Shown: positions 9,169 through 17,708 of the stretch, in pieces
How positions within the stretch are numbered: position 1 is the first letter of the stretch
How the letters are laid out: the number at the start of each line of letters is the position of its first letter
Source: Nocardia nova SH22a
GTDB lineage: Bacteria > Actinomycetota > Actinomycetes > Mycobacteriales > Mycobacteriaceae
Direction: 5' to 3'
Assembly: GCF_000523235.1 (NCBI RefSeq)
Contig: NZ_CP006850.1
Location: forward strand, 2,914,001-2,978,000
Length of the DNA stretch: 64,000 nucleotides
Translations under genes and position numbers: made by a program
Notes under the pieces: model-generated
Told to the model about the DNA's origin: nothing
Databases searched by the model: none
Seen by the model: the letters and a program-made list of their open reading frames with translations, nothing else

Positions 9169-9512
9169 CGACCCAACTCCTCTGGAAACTTGATTGCGGT
9201 CACGCGTGGATTCGCGCCGAACGCAAAAGAATGCTCCCTGGATGGTGGCATCGGCTCCAGGACAGGTCAATTCACATTTTTCGAAACGGAGATTCGGGAA
9301 AATTCAATGGATATCCGGGTAACGGATAAGAAGTCTCGCGCGCTCGTACGAACCGGCTGGCCGTCATCCCCCTCGGCACGCCCGAGTCCGTGCCGAGTGT
9401 CCAAAATCTGGAACATTTGCCCCTGATGTGCTCGCCTACCCTCAGCCCACCTGGTTCGTCCGCATCGAACCGGTGTCACAACAACATTGGGATCGTCACC
9501 GAGGAAATTACC
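9169..9512. promoter_or_regulatory. Divergent control region with stem-loop
   Basis: A 344-bp gap between the alcohol dehydrogenase and the forward membrane-protein gene. It contains an inverted repeat with 9-bp arms at 9372-9380 and 9389-9397, inside or just ahead of the leader of the membrane-protein gene. AT-rich sequence near 9280-9315 probably holds one or both promoters. A 39-codon open frame from 9307 has no ribosome site and is not called. Confidence 0.4.
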
Positions 9513-10040
9513 ATGACCACAATCTCCGACTCGGCACGGGCTGCCGACCGCACCACGACGACGCTCGCCGGACTGTCCGTCCTCGCCATCTGGCTCGGAT
9601 TGTTCGGCCCCGCCTGGCAATTCGCGCCCGGCAACGGCGCGGGAACCGCCTCCACGGAGTACAACTTCGCCGGACTCGTCGCCGCCTACGAGCACGGATC
9701 GAATGCCCTGCAGAGCGCCTTCTTCCTCTGGCTGGCCTGGTTCCTGGCACTGCTCACGACCGTGGTGGTCCTGGTGGCGGCGCGCTCCTGGAATCCGTTT
9801 GTCGGCGCGGCGGCGGTCGTCGCCGGGGTCGTGCAGATGCTGGTGACGATGTTCGCTTTCAAGGGCGACGGTTCGTGGGCCGACCTGATCGGAGGATTCC
9901 ACTACACGAGGCTCGGCGCCGTGCTGTTCTACGCGGGCTTCGTACTGTTGATCGTGGTAGGGGTTCGGTGCGTGCTGCGCGCGGGCGTGCCGGGCACGGC
10001 CCCGGTGCCGGAACCGCAAATCGCCACCGGTACAGCGTAA
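9513..10040 (+). CDS. Small integral membrane protein, four membrane segments
   Basis: A 175-residue protein of unknown function. Hydrophobic segments lie at about residues 18-38, 68-92, 97-117 and 136-157, with the loop between the first two predicted on one face of the membrane and containing a Tyr/Gly-rich stretch. GAGGAAATTACC precedes the ATG at 9513. A strong hairpin follows the stop. The residues that end the protein (PVPEPQIATGTA) look like a flexible tail. No family was recognised. Its divergent position next to the alcohol dehydrogenase is the only functional hint. Confidence 0.75.
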   Translation: MTTISDSARAADRTTTTLAGLSVLAIWLGLFGPAWQFAPGNGAGTASTEYNFAGLVAAYEHGSNALQSAFFLWLAWFLALLTTVVVLVAARSWNPFVGAAAVVAGVVQMLVTMFAFKGDGSWADLIGGFHYTRLGAVLFYAGFVLLIVVGVRCVLRAGVPGTAPVPEPQIATGTA

Positions 10041-10071
10041 CTCGCGCCGCTTGCCCGCTTCCGGCATGACC

Positions 10072-10110
10072 TCGTCTCGGCGCAGCGGTTCGCCCGCCGC
10101 GCCGAGACGA
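10072..10110 (+). terminator. Stem-loop terminator after the membrane-protein gene
   Basis: Perfect 12-bp arms (10072-10083 and 10099-10110) flank a 15-base loop, starting 31 bases after the stop codon. It sits directly before the P450 remnant, in the place where that gene's 5' third should be. Confidence 0.75.
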
Positions 10111-10169
10111 CGGTCGCTCGCCCGGCCTGCTGGTCGGTCTCGGGCCCGGCGGCCGCGTCATGGGCGCGT

Positions 10170-11051
10170 GTGGCGGACCGTGTCCGACGGGAGTTCGCCG
10201 ATCCGCCCGAGCACACCGCGCATCGCAAACTCATCGCCGGGGCCATGAGCGCACCCGCGATCGCCTCGTGGGAGCCCCGTATCCGGCAGACGGCGCAACG
10301 GTTCGTCGACAGGCTGGCCGCTCGGCCGCAAGTCGAGTTCGTCACCGAATTCGCCGCGCCCTACACGATGACGGTGATCGCCGACATTCTCGGGCTGGCG
10401 GCCGACATGGTGCCCCGAATGCTGTATTGGACACGAGGATTCAATTCGATGATCGGCAATCCGCTCACCGACGAGGAGGTGGCCGAACTCAACGACACCG
10501 CCGCGGAACCGCTGTCGCGGGACGAGTTGCTGATGGTGCTGCAACTCGCGATGGTCGGCGGCAGCGATACCTCGTCGACCGGACTGTCCCGGATGATGGA
10601 GTACCTGTGCGACGAGCCCGGCGAATGGGACCGGCTCCGCGCCGAGCCCGAACTCGTTCCGGCGTTCATCGAGGAGCTGTTGCGCACGGAATCGCCACTG
10701 CAGGGCCTGTTCCGCGTCGCGACCAGGGATGTGGAGCTCGGTGGCAGGAAGATCGCGAAGGGCGAGACCCTGTGGCTGAGTCTCGCCGCCGCGAACCGGG
10801 ATCCGGAGGTGTTCGAGAACGCGGACGAGAAGCGACTGTCGCGGCACAACGTGGTGAGTCGGTACCTGATGTTCGGTGGTGGCCCCCATCTGTGCCCCGG
10901 AGCGGCGTTGACGCGACTGGAACTGCGTGTGGTCCTGGAAATGCTGGTCGCGAAATTATCTGCGGTGGAACGGGTTTCCCCTCCCGCGGATCGGATCAAG
11001 AGCTTCATGTTCTACGGGCCGGGGAGTCTGCCGGTGAGCTTCACGGCATAG
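10170..11051 (+). pseudogene. 5'-truncated cytochrome P450 remnant
   Basis: The visible 293 residues begin near the P450 C-helix region (DPPEHTAHRKLI) and run through FIEELLR (ExxR), AANRDP and the heme loop FGGGPHLCPGAAL. Roughly the first 80-90 residues of a P450 are missing; in their place is the terminator of the preceding gene. The helices before the I-helix are also shortened: NDTAAEPLSRDEL leads straight to VGGSDTSST, where about 25-35 more residues are usual. The heme ligand is kept, but such a protein is unlikely to fold normally. The GTG at 10170 has no ribosome site. A recent deletion is inferred because the rest of the frame is still open. Confidence 0.75.
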
Positions 11052-11239
11052 CTGATCCGGGCGGTGCCGGAGACCGGGCGCCGTCCTCTCCTTGACGGGT
11101 GTCCGCCGCACTCCTATTATATAATCTATATTCAATTAAATGCACCCGCTCTGGGTGCGTCGGCCCACGGCTGGCCGGACCGGTCCGCCATGGTGCCGAC
11201 AAGTGCGGCGGGCATCCACCGAAGAGAGTTGGAATTCAG
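11052..11239 (+). promoter_or_regulatory. Promoter/leader region of the M24 gene
   Basis: An AT-rich island at 11115-11140 contains TATAAT-like sequence and the word ATAATCTATATT (11121-11132), which recurs at 13513-13524 upstream of the first BVMO. A short hairpin with GCACCC/GGGTGC arms lies at 11142-11158. This is the likely promoter and operator for the M24 and crotonase genes. Confidence 0.55.
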
Positions 11240-12523
11240 ATGGTCGAGAGCATTCAATCCCGCTATCCGCGAGTGCACGGGTTCGAGCTGTCATCGGCCG
11301 AGCGTGATCGTCGCTGGGCGGCCGCGCGTGCGGAGATGAAGGCTCGTGGATTGTCGGCGTTGGTGATCAGCGGATTTCATTCGGTGTTGTACGAAGGGCA
11401 GGCGGGTCTGCGCTGGTTCACCAACCTGGATATCGAGGGCTATCTCGTGTTTCCGCTGGAGGGTGAGCCGGTGCACTTCGGTTTCACCCCCAAGCCGAAG
11501 GTCAGCCGGCTGGCGGGCTGCTGGGTTCCCGATGCCCGCAGCGGATTCCCCAGCTTCGCGCTGAGTATCGCGGATGTCTTGCGAGAAGGCGGTGTGACCA
11601 GCGGGAAGGTCGGTGTGCTGTCGATCGGAGGTGTGTTCGGCGAGTACGCCGGTTTCCCGTACGCGACCCTGGCCGCATTGCAATCCGAGATCCCGGAGAT
11701 CGGGTTCGAGGATGCGATCGACTGGTTCTCTCAGCTTCGAAAGATCAAGAGCGCCGAGGAAATCCGCTGCTACGAGATCGGTGGCGAGATCGCCGAGGAC
11801 GTCTTCGACGCCGTGTACGAGACCGCGCGCGAAGGCGTACCGGATGCCGAGATCCGTGCCGCCATCTCGGCCGCGCGGATCCGGCGCGGATGTGAGCCGC
11901 ATTCGACCACCTTCTACTCGCAGGGCAAGGACGCCAGCCCGATCCTCGAGAGCGGATTGCTGACCGAACCCGGCTATGCCACGCCCCTGGAGCAGGGCGA
12001 CATCATCACCGCCGAGATCACGATGCGCGTGAACGGTTACGAGATCGAGTTCAATCAGACCTGGGTGCTGGGCGAGGCCGATGCCGAACTGGAGCGCATG
12101 TTCGAGGTGTGGCAGGCCGCCTTCGAGGCGGGGATCGCCACGCTGCGTCCGGGCATCGACCAGAAACAACTACAGGCCGCGATGCAGGCGCCACTCGACG
12201 AGGCGGGCTTCACCTGGTTCTATCCGTTCTTCCACGGTTCGGGACTGCTGGACGAACCGCCCGCGGCGAATGTGCGCGTCAGCAACTTCGCCGACGGTCG
12301 TGAGATCGAAAGACCCTATGCGCCCATGGTTTTCGAGGAGAACATGGTCCTCATCTTCGAACCGAGTGTGGTGACGACGCGGCGGTGGGGCGACGACGAA
12401 ACGCTGCCCTGGACCCCGCAGCGAGGGTTCTCGATGGGATGCCCGGTGGTGGTGACCGCCGACGGCTGCCGCCCGCTGGTGGGCGACTGGTGGAAGCCGG
12501 GAGTGATCCGCCTGCCGGCGTGA
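11240..12523 (+). CDS. M24 / creatinase-fold protein with altered metal ligands
   Basis: A 427-residue two-domain pita-bread protein: an N-terminal creatinase-type domain (about 1-180) and a C-terminal M24 domain (about 190-427). In M24 aminopeptidases two aspartates, a histidine and two glutamates bind two metals. Here the positions read EITMRVNGYEIEFNQTW, so both aspartates appear as glutamates; the HGSGLL histidine and IFEPS glutamate remain; and the last ligand region reads VVVTADG. It may be a metal-free creatinase-like hydrolase or have a changed metal site. It is followed after 36 bases by the crotonase gene. The ATG is chosen at the start of family similarity; its ribosome site is weak. 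Confidence 0.8.
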   Translation: MVESIQSRYPRVHGFELSSAERDRRWAAARAEMKARGLSALVISGFHSVLYEGQAGLRWFTNLDIEGYLVFPLEGEPVHFGFTPKPKVSRLAGCWVPDARSGFPSFALSIADVLREGGVTSGKVGVLSIGGVFGEYAGFPYATLAALQSEIPEIGFEDAIDWFSQLRKIKSAEEIRCYEIGGEIAEDVFDAVYETAREGVPDAEIRAAISAARIRRGCEPHSTTFYSQGKDASPILESGLLTEPGYATPLEQGDIITAEITMRVNGYEIEFNQTWVLGEADAELERMFEVWQAAFEAGIATLRPGIDQKQLQAAMQAPLDEAGFTWFYPFFHGSGLLDEPPAANVRVSNFADGREIERPYAPMVFEENMVLIFEPSVVTTRRWGDDETLPWTPQRGFSMGCPVVVTADGCRPLVGDWWKPGVIRLPA

Positions 12524-12559
12524 CCGGCCCGGAGGCTGTCGAGATACGAGGAATCGAAC

Positions 12560-13378
12560 GTGACGACAACAGGTCCCCGAGTGCATGTCCGCATCGACGC
12601 GGGCGTGGCGACAGTGACCTTCGACAATCCCCCGGTGAATGCCTGGAACGGGCAGATGACGGACGGCTTGCGCAGCGCTCTGCGATCGCTGCGTGCCGAT
12701 GCGTCGGTGCGAGCGGTGGTCGTGACCGGCGCCGGGGAGAAGGCATTCAGCGCCGGTTCGGACATCGTGGAGATGGCCGGACTGCTGGGACCCGGCGAGG
12801 CCGTCGAGAAGAAGCTCGCGCCGCAGCAGCGGATATTCGCCGAGCTGGCCTCGTTTCCGCGGCCGACGATCGCCGCGCTCAACGGGTACACACTCGGCGG
12901 CGGGCTGGAGATCGCGGTGTGCTGCGATCTCGTCGTCGCCGAGGAGCACATCTCGATCGGCTCACCGGAAATCACCCTCGGCCTGTTCCCGAGCAGCGGA
13001 GGGACCTTCCGTGTCGCGCGCCGGATCGGCGCGGGCCGGGCCAAATACATGCAGCTGCTCGGCACGCCCGTCGACGCGTCCACCGCACTGTCCTGGGGCC
13101 TGGTGAACGAGGTTGTGCCGCAGGGACATTCGCTGACACGCGCATACGAGCTCGCGCAGGTGCTGTCGAATCGTCCGGCCACGGCGCTGACGTTGTGCAA
13201 AGCGATGATCGACGCCGCCCACGATCTCGACGAGACCGAGCTGATCTCGGCCTCGCTGCGGGCGAGCGAGAAGGCTTTCACGTCGGCCGAAGCCGCCGAA
13301 GGTATTCGTGCCTTCCAGGCCAAGCGGAAGCCGGATTTCCGGCGGATCTCCGCTTTGCGGTCCTCGCCGCTGTCGTAA
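12560..13378 (+). CDS. Enoyl-CoA hydratase/isomerase family protein
   Basis: A 272-residue crotonase-fold enzyme acting on acyl-CoA. The oxyanion-hole motifs FSAGSDI and GYTLGGGLE are intact. The first hydratase glutamate is present in GSPEITLG, but the position of the second one, in the helix after GGTFRVARRIG, appears to be tyrosine (AKYMQ). That suggests an isomerase, lyase or other crotonase activity rather than simple hydration. GTG start with ACGAGGAA upstream. It lies 36 bases after the M24 gene and probably forms an operon with it. Confidence 0.85.
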   Translation: MTTTGPRVHVRIDAGVATVTFDNPPVNAWNGQMTDGLRSALRSLRADASVRAVVVTGAGEKAFSAGSDIVEMAGLLGPGEAVEKKLAPQQRIFAELASFPRPTIAALNGYTLGGGLEIAVCCDLVVAEEHISIGSPEITLGLFPSSGGTFRVARRIGAGRAKYMQLLGTPVDASTALSWGLVNEVVPQGHSLTRAYELAQVLSNRPATALTLCKAMIDAAHDLDETELISASLRASEKAFTSAEAAEGIRAFQAKRKPDFRRISALRSSPLS

Positions 13379-13512
13379 CGCTGCGTGACATTGAGCACCA
13401 TGTCCTTGGCTGTCAGTAGTTCGGTATAGGACTCGGCGAGCATCGCCTGGACCAGTTGGACGGCCCGCCGGAAGGTCGGATGCGGAGGGGCGCGACGGCA
13501 GCGAGATATCGC

Positions 13513-13524
13513 ATAATCTATATT
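13513..13524 (+). promoter_or_regulatory. AT-rich promoter word upstream of the first BVMO
   Basis: ATAATCTATATT is identical to the word at 11121-11132, and in both places it is followed by an A/T-rich run. It lies 54 bases before the BVMO start. A related site, ATAATC with GATTAT after seven bases, lies at 16315-16333. These may be operators of the nearby TetR regulator. Confidence 0.5.
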
Positions 13525-13577
13525 AAAATAAATTTGTGGGGACGGTCGCCTGAAGCGATCCGAAGGAAGGAACGACA

Positions 13578-15563
13578 ATGCCGGTACGGCCAGCCGAACC
13601 CCGCTCGATCACCATGACGGCGGGCGACGACGATCTTCGCGCGGCGTTGCGGGAAGCCAACCTTCCGACACTTCTGCTCGTGCTGGCGCAGTTCACCGGG
13701 GACGGCGCCTGGCTGCGCGAACCGTATCTTCCGACCCGGACCAGGGCGCTGAACGACAACGACGACGGTGGATTCCCGCCGGAGATCCAGGACCGGATCC
13801 GCGCGGCGGCCTTCGATGTGATTCGCCGGTGGCGCGACGGTGCGCGCGAGACGCCACCGCCGCCCGCCGACGACGAACTCCCGGGCCTGCTGTCGATCTC
13901 GCTCGGCGAGGCGGTCCCGCAGGAATATGCGGCCAGCCTGGCGATCGAGGGGAATCTGCACCCGCGCCCCGAAGTGCGGTGGACGCGCGAACGCCCCTCC
14001 GGCGCGGACCGACTCGGCGTGATCGTCATCGGCGCCGGATTCTCCGGGGTGGCGACGGCAGTGACCTTGCGGCAGTTGGGGATTCCGTTCGTCGTCATCG
14101 AGAAGGCCGATGCTCCGGGCGGAGTGTGGTATCAGAACTCGTATCCCGGTGCGGGCGTGGACACTCCGAGTCACCTGTACCACTACGCCTTCGCACCGAC
14201 CGGCTCGTGGAGCCGGTACTACGCCAAGCAGCCCGAGATCCTGAGCTACATCAGCGACACCACGGAGTCGTTCGGTGTCACCGAGCACATCCGGTTCGGT
14301 ACCGAGGTCGAACGCGCCGAGTGGGATGAGGCCCGGCATCGATGGACCGTGACCGTGCGGACCTCCAAGGGGGGCACGGAGCGGCTCGAGGCCGCCGTCG
14401 TGATCAGCTGTGCCGGCTTTCTCAACCGGCCCTCGATCCCTGGCTTCGACGGCATGGACCGCTTCGACGGCCCGCTGTTCCACTCCTCCGCGTGGGATCA
14501 CTCGGTCGACCTGCACGGCAAACGCGTCGCGGTGATCGGCACCGGGGCGACGTCCATGCAGATCGTGCCGTCCATCGCCGACGACGCACAGCGGGTGCTG
14601 GTCTTCCAGAGGTCCGCTCAGTGGGTGGCGCCGAACTTCAACTACCGTCGCGGCGTGCTGCCGGAAGTGCGGTTGCTGATGGAACAGCTGCCCTACTACG
14701 CCGCCTTCTATCGGATGCGGCTGATCTGGCAGTTCCAGGACAAGCTGCTGGCGACCCTGCGCCGTGACCCGCTGTGGAAACATCCGGAACGCTCGATCAA
14801 TTCGACGAACGAGAAACATCGCGTCTTCTTCACCGAATACGTCGATCGTGAGCTGGGGGACCGGATCGACCTGCGCGACAAGGTATTACCGACATATCCG
14901 CCCTACGGGAAGCGGATTCTGATGGACAACGGATGGATCGAAACGGTCAAACGCGACGATGTCGAACTCGTCGCGGCGGGGGTCCGGGGATTCGACGAAC
15001 ACCATGTCCTCACCCGGGACGGTGGGCGCCATCGGGCCGACGTGGTCGTCTTGGCGACCGGGTTCGAGAGCAGCCGGATGCTGGCGCCGATGGATATCCG
15101 CGGGCGGTCCGGCGTCCCGCTGCGGGAACAGTGGGGTGACGACAACCCCTACGCCCACCTCGGCATCACCGTGCCCGACTTCCCGAACTTCTTCCTCGTC
15201 GGCGGGCCCAATACCGCGCTGGGACACGGCGGCAGCAATCTGTTCCCGTCCGAATGTGCCGTCGCGTACATCGCGCAGATCCTGGTGGCGATGGCCGAGC
15301 AGGGGATGGGCGCGGTCGAAGTGAAGGACACCGTCTGCGCCGAATACAACCGGCGACTGCACGCCGAGCACGAGCAGTTGATCTGGACCCATCCCGGAAT
15401 GACCACGTGGTACCGCAACCGGCACGGACGCGTGACCGCACCGCTGCCGTGGCGCGGCGTCGACTACTTCGAGATGACCCGCCAACCGGACTTCGACGAC
15501 TTCGTCGTGACCGCTAGCGCGTCGATTCCTGTGCCCGCAGCCATTCCCGAGGGTCGCCGATGA
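13578..15563 (+). CDS. Baeyer-Villiger monooxygenase, 4-hydroxyacetophenone monooxygenase-like
   Basis: A 661-residue FAD/NADPH enzyme that would insert oxygen next to a ketone to give an ester or lactone. An N-terminal helical extension of about 145 residues, typical of the 4-hydroxyacetophenone monooxygenase group, precedes the FAD Rossmann motif GAGFSG near residue 152. The BVMO fingerprint FxGxxxHxxxW is present as FDGPLFHSSAW near 295, followed by the NADPH motif GTGATS. A strong AAGGAAGGA ribosome site precedes the ATG. Its end overlaps the end of the converging TetR gene by 50 bases. A paralogue with the same layout lies at 57060-59030. Confidence 0.93.
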   Translation: MPVRPAEPRSITMTAGDDDLRAALREANLPTLLLVLAQFTGDGAWLREPYLPTRTRALNDNDDGGFPPEIQDRIRAAAFDVIRRWRDGARETPPPPADDELPGLLSISLGEAVPQEYAASLAIEGNLHPRPEVRWTRERPSGADRLGVIVIGAGFSGVATAVTLRQLGIPFVVIEKADAPGGVWYQNSYPGAGVDTPSHLYHYAFAPTGSWSRYYAKQPEILSYISDTTESFGVTEHIRFGTEVERAEWDEARHRWTVTVRTSKGGTERLEAAVVISCAGFLNRPSIPGFDGMDRFDGPLFHSSAWDHSVDLHGKRVAVIGTGATSMQIVPSIADDAQRVLVFQRSAQWVAPNFNYRRGVLPEVRLLMEQLPYYAAFYRMRLIWQFQDKLLATLRRDPLWKHPERSINSTNEKHRVFFTEYVDRELGDRIDLRDKVLPTYPPYGKRILMDNGWIETVKRDDVELVAAGVRGFDEHHVLTRDGGRHRADVVVLATGFESSRMLAPMDIRGRSGVPLREQWGDDNPYAHLGITVPDFPNFFLVGGPNTALGHGGSNLFPSECAVAYIAQILVAMAEQGMGAVEVKDTVCAEYNRRLHAEHEQLIWTHPGMTTWYRNRHGRVTAPLPWRGVDYFEMTRQPDFDDFVVTASASIPVPAAIPEGRR

Positions 15564-16218
15564 CCGGAAGCCGTTGCTCTGCTTCGGCTTTCGGTCCACC
15601 GAGGCCGAACCGGACCATCGACTGGGCAGAGGAAACGATGTGGTCCACCGAGCTTCGCTTGGGATCGAACCATTCCGACGCGTAGTTCAAGGCTCCGAGC
15701 ACGAGAATGACGGCGATCGTCGGATCGAGCCCGTCGGTGCACTGGCCCGCGGCGATGGCGTCGGTGATCAAACGCCGCCACAACTCACCGTATTTGACCT
15801 GTTCCTCCTCCGGCTTCGCCTTGAGATGGTCGGGCAACTGACCGATATTGCGAGCCGACGCGGTGGCATAGTCCGAAATGCCCATGGCATTGCGCAGATG
15901 TACTTCGACGGCGACGAGAATGCGGTCCATCGCGGAGTAGTCGTCGGGGAGTGCCTCCAGGACCGACCCGACGATCTGCCGGGTGTCGGCACTTCCGTAA
16001 CGGATGGCCTCGACGATGAGAGCCTCGCGGGAGTCGAAGTAGTAGTAGATCGCCGGAGCCTGCATATCGGCCTCGTCGGCGATGTCGGACAGGCGCGTCC
16101 CGGCGAATCCCTTGCGGCTCAGAATCTTCGCTGTCGCATCGAGAATCCGGCGGCGCGTCAGTTCCCCCTTCGACGCGGCGTCGGCCGAGGCCTCTTTTTT
16201 ATTCTGCGTTCTCGCCAC
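15514..16218 (-). CDS. TetR-family transcriptional regulator
   Basis: A 234-residue dimeric repressor-type protein. The N-terminal helix-turn-helix spans about residues 20-65 (RRRILDATAKIL, then TRLSDIADEADMQAPAIYYYFDSREAL), and the remainder is an all-helical ligand domain. It faces the FAD hydroxylase gene across a 271-bp region that holds an ATAATC/GATTAT palindrome, a plausible autoregulatory site. It converges on the BVMO with a 50-base overlap. GTG start at 16218. It is clearly similar to the second TetR protein at 17709-18401 in the DNA-binding part and in the EWFDP motif of the C-terminal half. Confidence 0.92.
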   Translation of the reverse strand: MARTQNKKEASADAASKGELTRRRILDATAKILSRKGFAGTRLSDIADEADMQAPAIYYYFDSREALIVEAIRYGSADTRQIVGSVLEALPDDYSAMDRILVAVEVHLRNAMGISDYATASARNIGQLPDHLKAKPEEEQVKYGELWRRLITDAIAAGQCTDGLDPTIAVILVLGALNYASEWFDPKRSSVDHIVSSAQSMVRFGLGGPKAEAEQRLPVIGDPREWLRAQESTR

Positions 16219-16314
16219 GTTCGAAGGGTACCTGGTGACCAGGCGTCCGCCGGTCCTGCCTGGAGCAGGTCGGCAGCGGCGGCATCGGGAGATTCGCGAC
16301 GCCTCGTGCCGGAC

Positions 16315-16333
16315 ATAATCTCAATTCGATTAT
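16315..16333. promoter_or_regulatory. Palindromic candidate operator between TetR and FAD hydroxylase
   Basis: ATAATC and GATTAT are perfect inverted copies separated by seven bases. The site lies 97 bases upstream of the TetR start and 157 upstream of the hydroxylase start. The left arm shares the ATAATC of the promoter words at 11121 and 13513. Confidence 0.5.
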
Positions 16334-16379
16334 TGCCCTGTTGTGAGTCGTCCGGCTCGGCGAGGTCACGCGCTTGCCT

Positions 16380-16394
16380 GGGAAAGATCTCTCC
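16380..16394. promoter_or_regulatory. Near copy of the 2031-2046 palindrome
   Basis: GGGAAAGATCTCTCC matches the first 15 bases of the perfect palindrome at 2031 with one mismatch. It lies 96 bases before the FAD hydroxylase ATG. Confidence 0.35.
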
Positions 16395-16489
16395 GCTGCA
16401 CCATCGCGGCGACAGCTGCCACGCTCGATGACGGCACCGCCGGAACCCGATCCCCGGGTGGCCGCCCGGCGGTGGGTGAGGAGACAGAC

Positions 16490-17584
16490 ATGGCTGCACC
16501 GGTGTCCGACGGAGTCGCGGCGACGGTGATCGTCGGTGGCTCGCTCGGTGGTCTGAGCACCGCCTTGGCACTGGCTGCGCGTGGTCGTAGCGCCACGGTC
16601 CTCGAACGGACGAGCGGACGGACGCAGCGCGGCGTCGCGATCCTGGTGTCCGGCGCGAGTCTGAGCAGGGCGCTGGGCGATCGGGCCCGCGACATCGTCG
16701 GTGCGGCGCTCGGTCCCGCTTCCATGCGGCAGGGCGTGTATCCGCATGCGTGGTGGGATGTGTATTCCGCGCTGCGGAGTGCCGCCGACGCGGAACCGCT
16801 GATCACCATCATCGAAAACGTCCACATCTCCGAGGTGGGGCAGACGGACGGATACGCGTGGGCCCGCGCGGACGACGGCAGGGAATGGACGGCCGAGGTC
16901 GTGCTGGGGGCCGACGGATATCGCAGCGTCGTGCGCCGCTACGTCGATGCCGCCCGCCCCGTCGCCACATACGCGGGATATGTCGTCTGGCTCGGTCAGT
17001 CGGATCTGCCGGCGTCGTTCGCCGACCGGGTCGGCGGCCCGGATTTCTTCACCGGCGCCGACGACATGCTCGCGGTGTATCCGCTGATCGAACGAGACGA
17101 GTCGGTGAGCCGCTACGGCTGGGGATGGTTCGATCCGAACCACACCTCGCTGTTCCGGCGGATCGGGGCCGTCGACGGTTCGGAGGTCAAATACACGCCT
17201 CGCGTCGATGCGATTCCGGACGACGTCTACGACGCGATGATCCGCCGTGCGGGAGCGCAATGGGAGCAACCGTGGCGCACCGGAGTCGTGGAGGCGTTCC
17301 GGGACCGCGATGTCATCGCCACACCGATCACCGAATACCTGCCGGATCGGGTCGTCAACGGCCGGATCGCGGTGCTCGGCGATGCCGCACACGCGCAGAC
17401 CCCCATGACCGGGGCCGGATTCGAGGAAGCGGTGGCGGATGCGTCGGCACTGGCCGAGACTCTCGGCGGCATCGACGGCGATGCCCGGGAGGCACTCGAA
17501 CACTACGAATTCGCCCGGCTGACGGGGATGCGGGCGCGGGTTTCGGCCGGTCGGTCCTTCAGCCGATCGTTCGCGGCGGGCTGA
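16490..17584 (+). CDS. FAD-dependent aromatic-type monooxygenase (hydroxylase)
   Basis: A 364-residue group A flavoprotein monooxygenase. The N-terminal FAD-binding fold reads VIVGGSLGGLSTAL, the central DG motif is GADGYRSVVRR, and the GD motif is VLGDAAHAQTPMTGAG near residue 300. Family members hydroxylate or epoxidise aromatic or polyketide-like substrates with NAD(P)H and oxygen. Its short length and lack of a C-terminal thioredoxin-like domain place it with single-domain members. GGTGAGGAG precedes the ATG; the frame is open upstream but unrelated. It lies between two TetR genes, either of which may control it. Confidence 0.88.
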   Translation: MAAPVSDGVAATVIVGGSLGGLSTALALAARGRSATVLERTSGRTQRGVAILVSGASLSRALGDRARDIVGAALGPASMRQGVYPHAWWDVYSALRSAADAEPLITIIENVHISEVGQTDGYAWARADDGREWTAEVVLGADGYRSVVRRYVDAARPVATYAGYVVWLGQSDLPASFADRVGGPDFFTGADDMLAVYPLIERDESVSRYGWGWFDPNHTSLFRRIGAVDGSEVKYTPRVDAIPDDVYDAMIRRAGAQWEQPWRTGVVEAFRDRDVIATPITEYLPDRVVNGRIAVLGDAAHAQTPMTGAGFEEAVADASALAETLGGIDGDAREALEHYEFARLTGMRARVSAGRSFSRSFAAG

Positions 17585-17708
17585 CGCGAGATTCCGTCGC
17601 GAGGCATGATCGGTCGGAATCGGGAAACGGTGTAACACCTACTGCCGGTATCGTTTCGACAGAACGCTCGAAATCTCGGCGACCCGAGACCTCGCGAAAG
17701 GACAGCCG

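Noticed and set aside
9307..9426. 39-codon open frame between the alcohol dehydrogenase and membrane-protein gene
   Set aside because: No ribosome site, no hydrophobic or conserved pattern, and it runs through a hairpin.
15514..15563. Possible frameshift or fusion where the BVMO and TetR genes overlap
   Set aside because: Both frames are complete and end properly; this is a simple tail-to-tail overlap of 50 bases.
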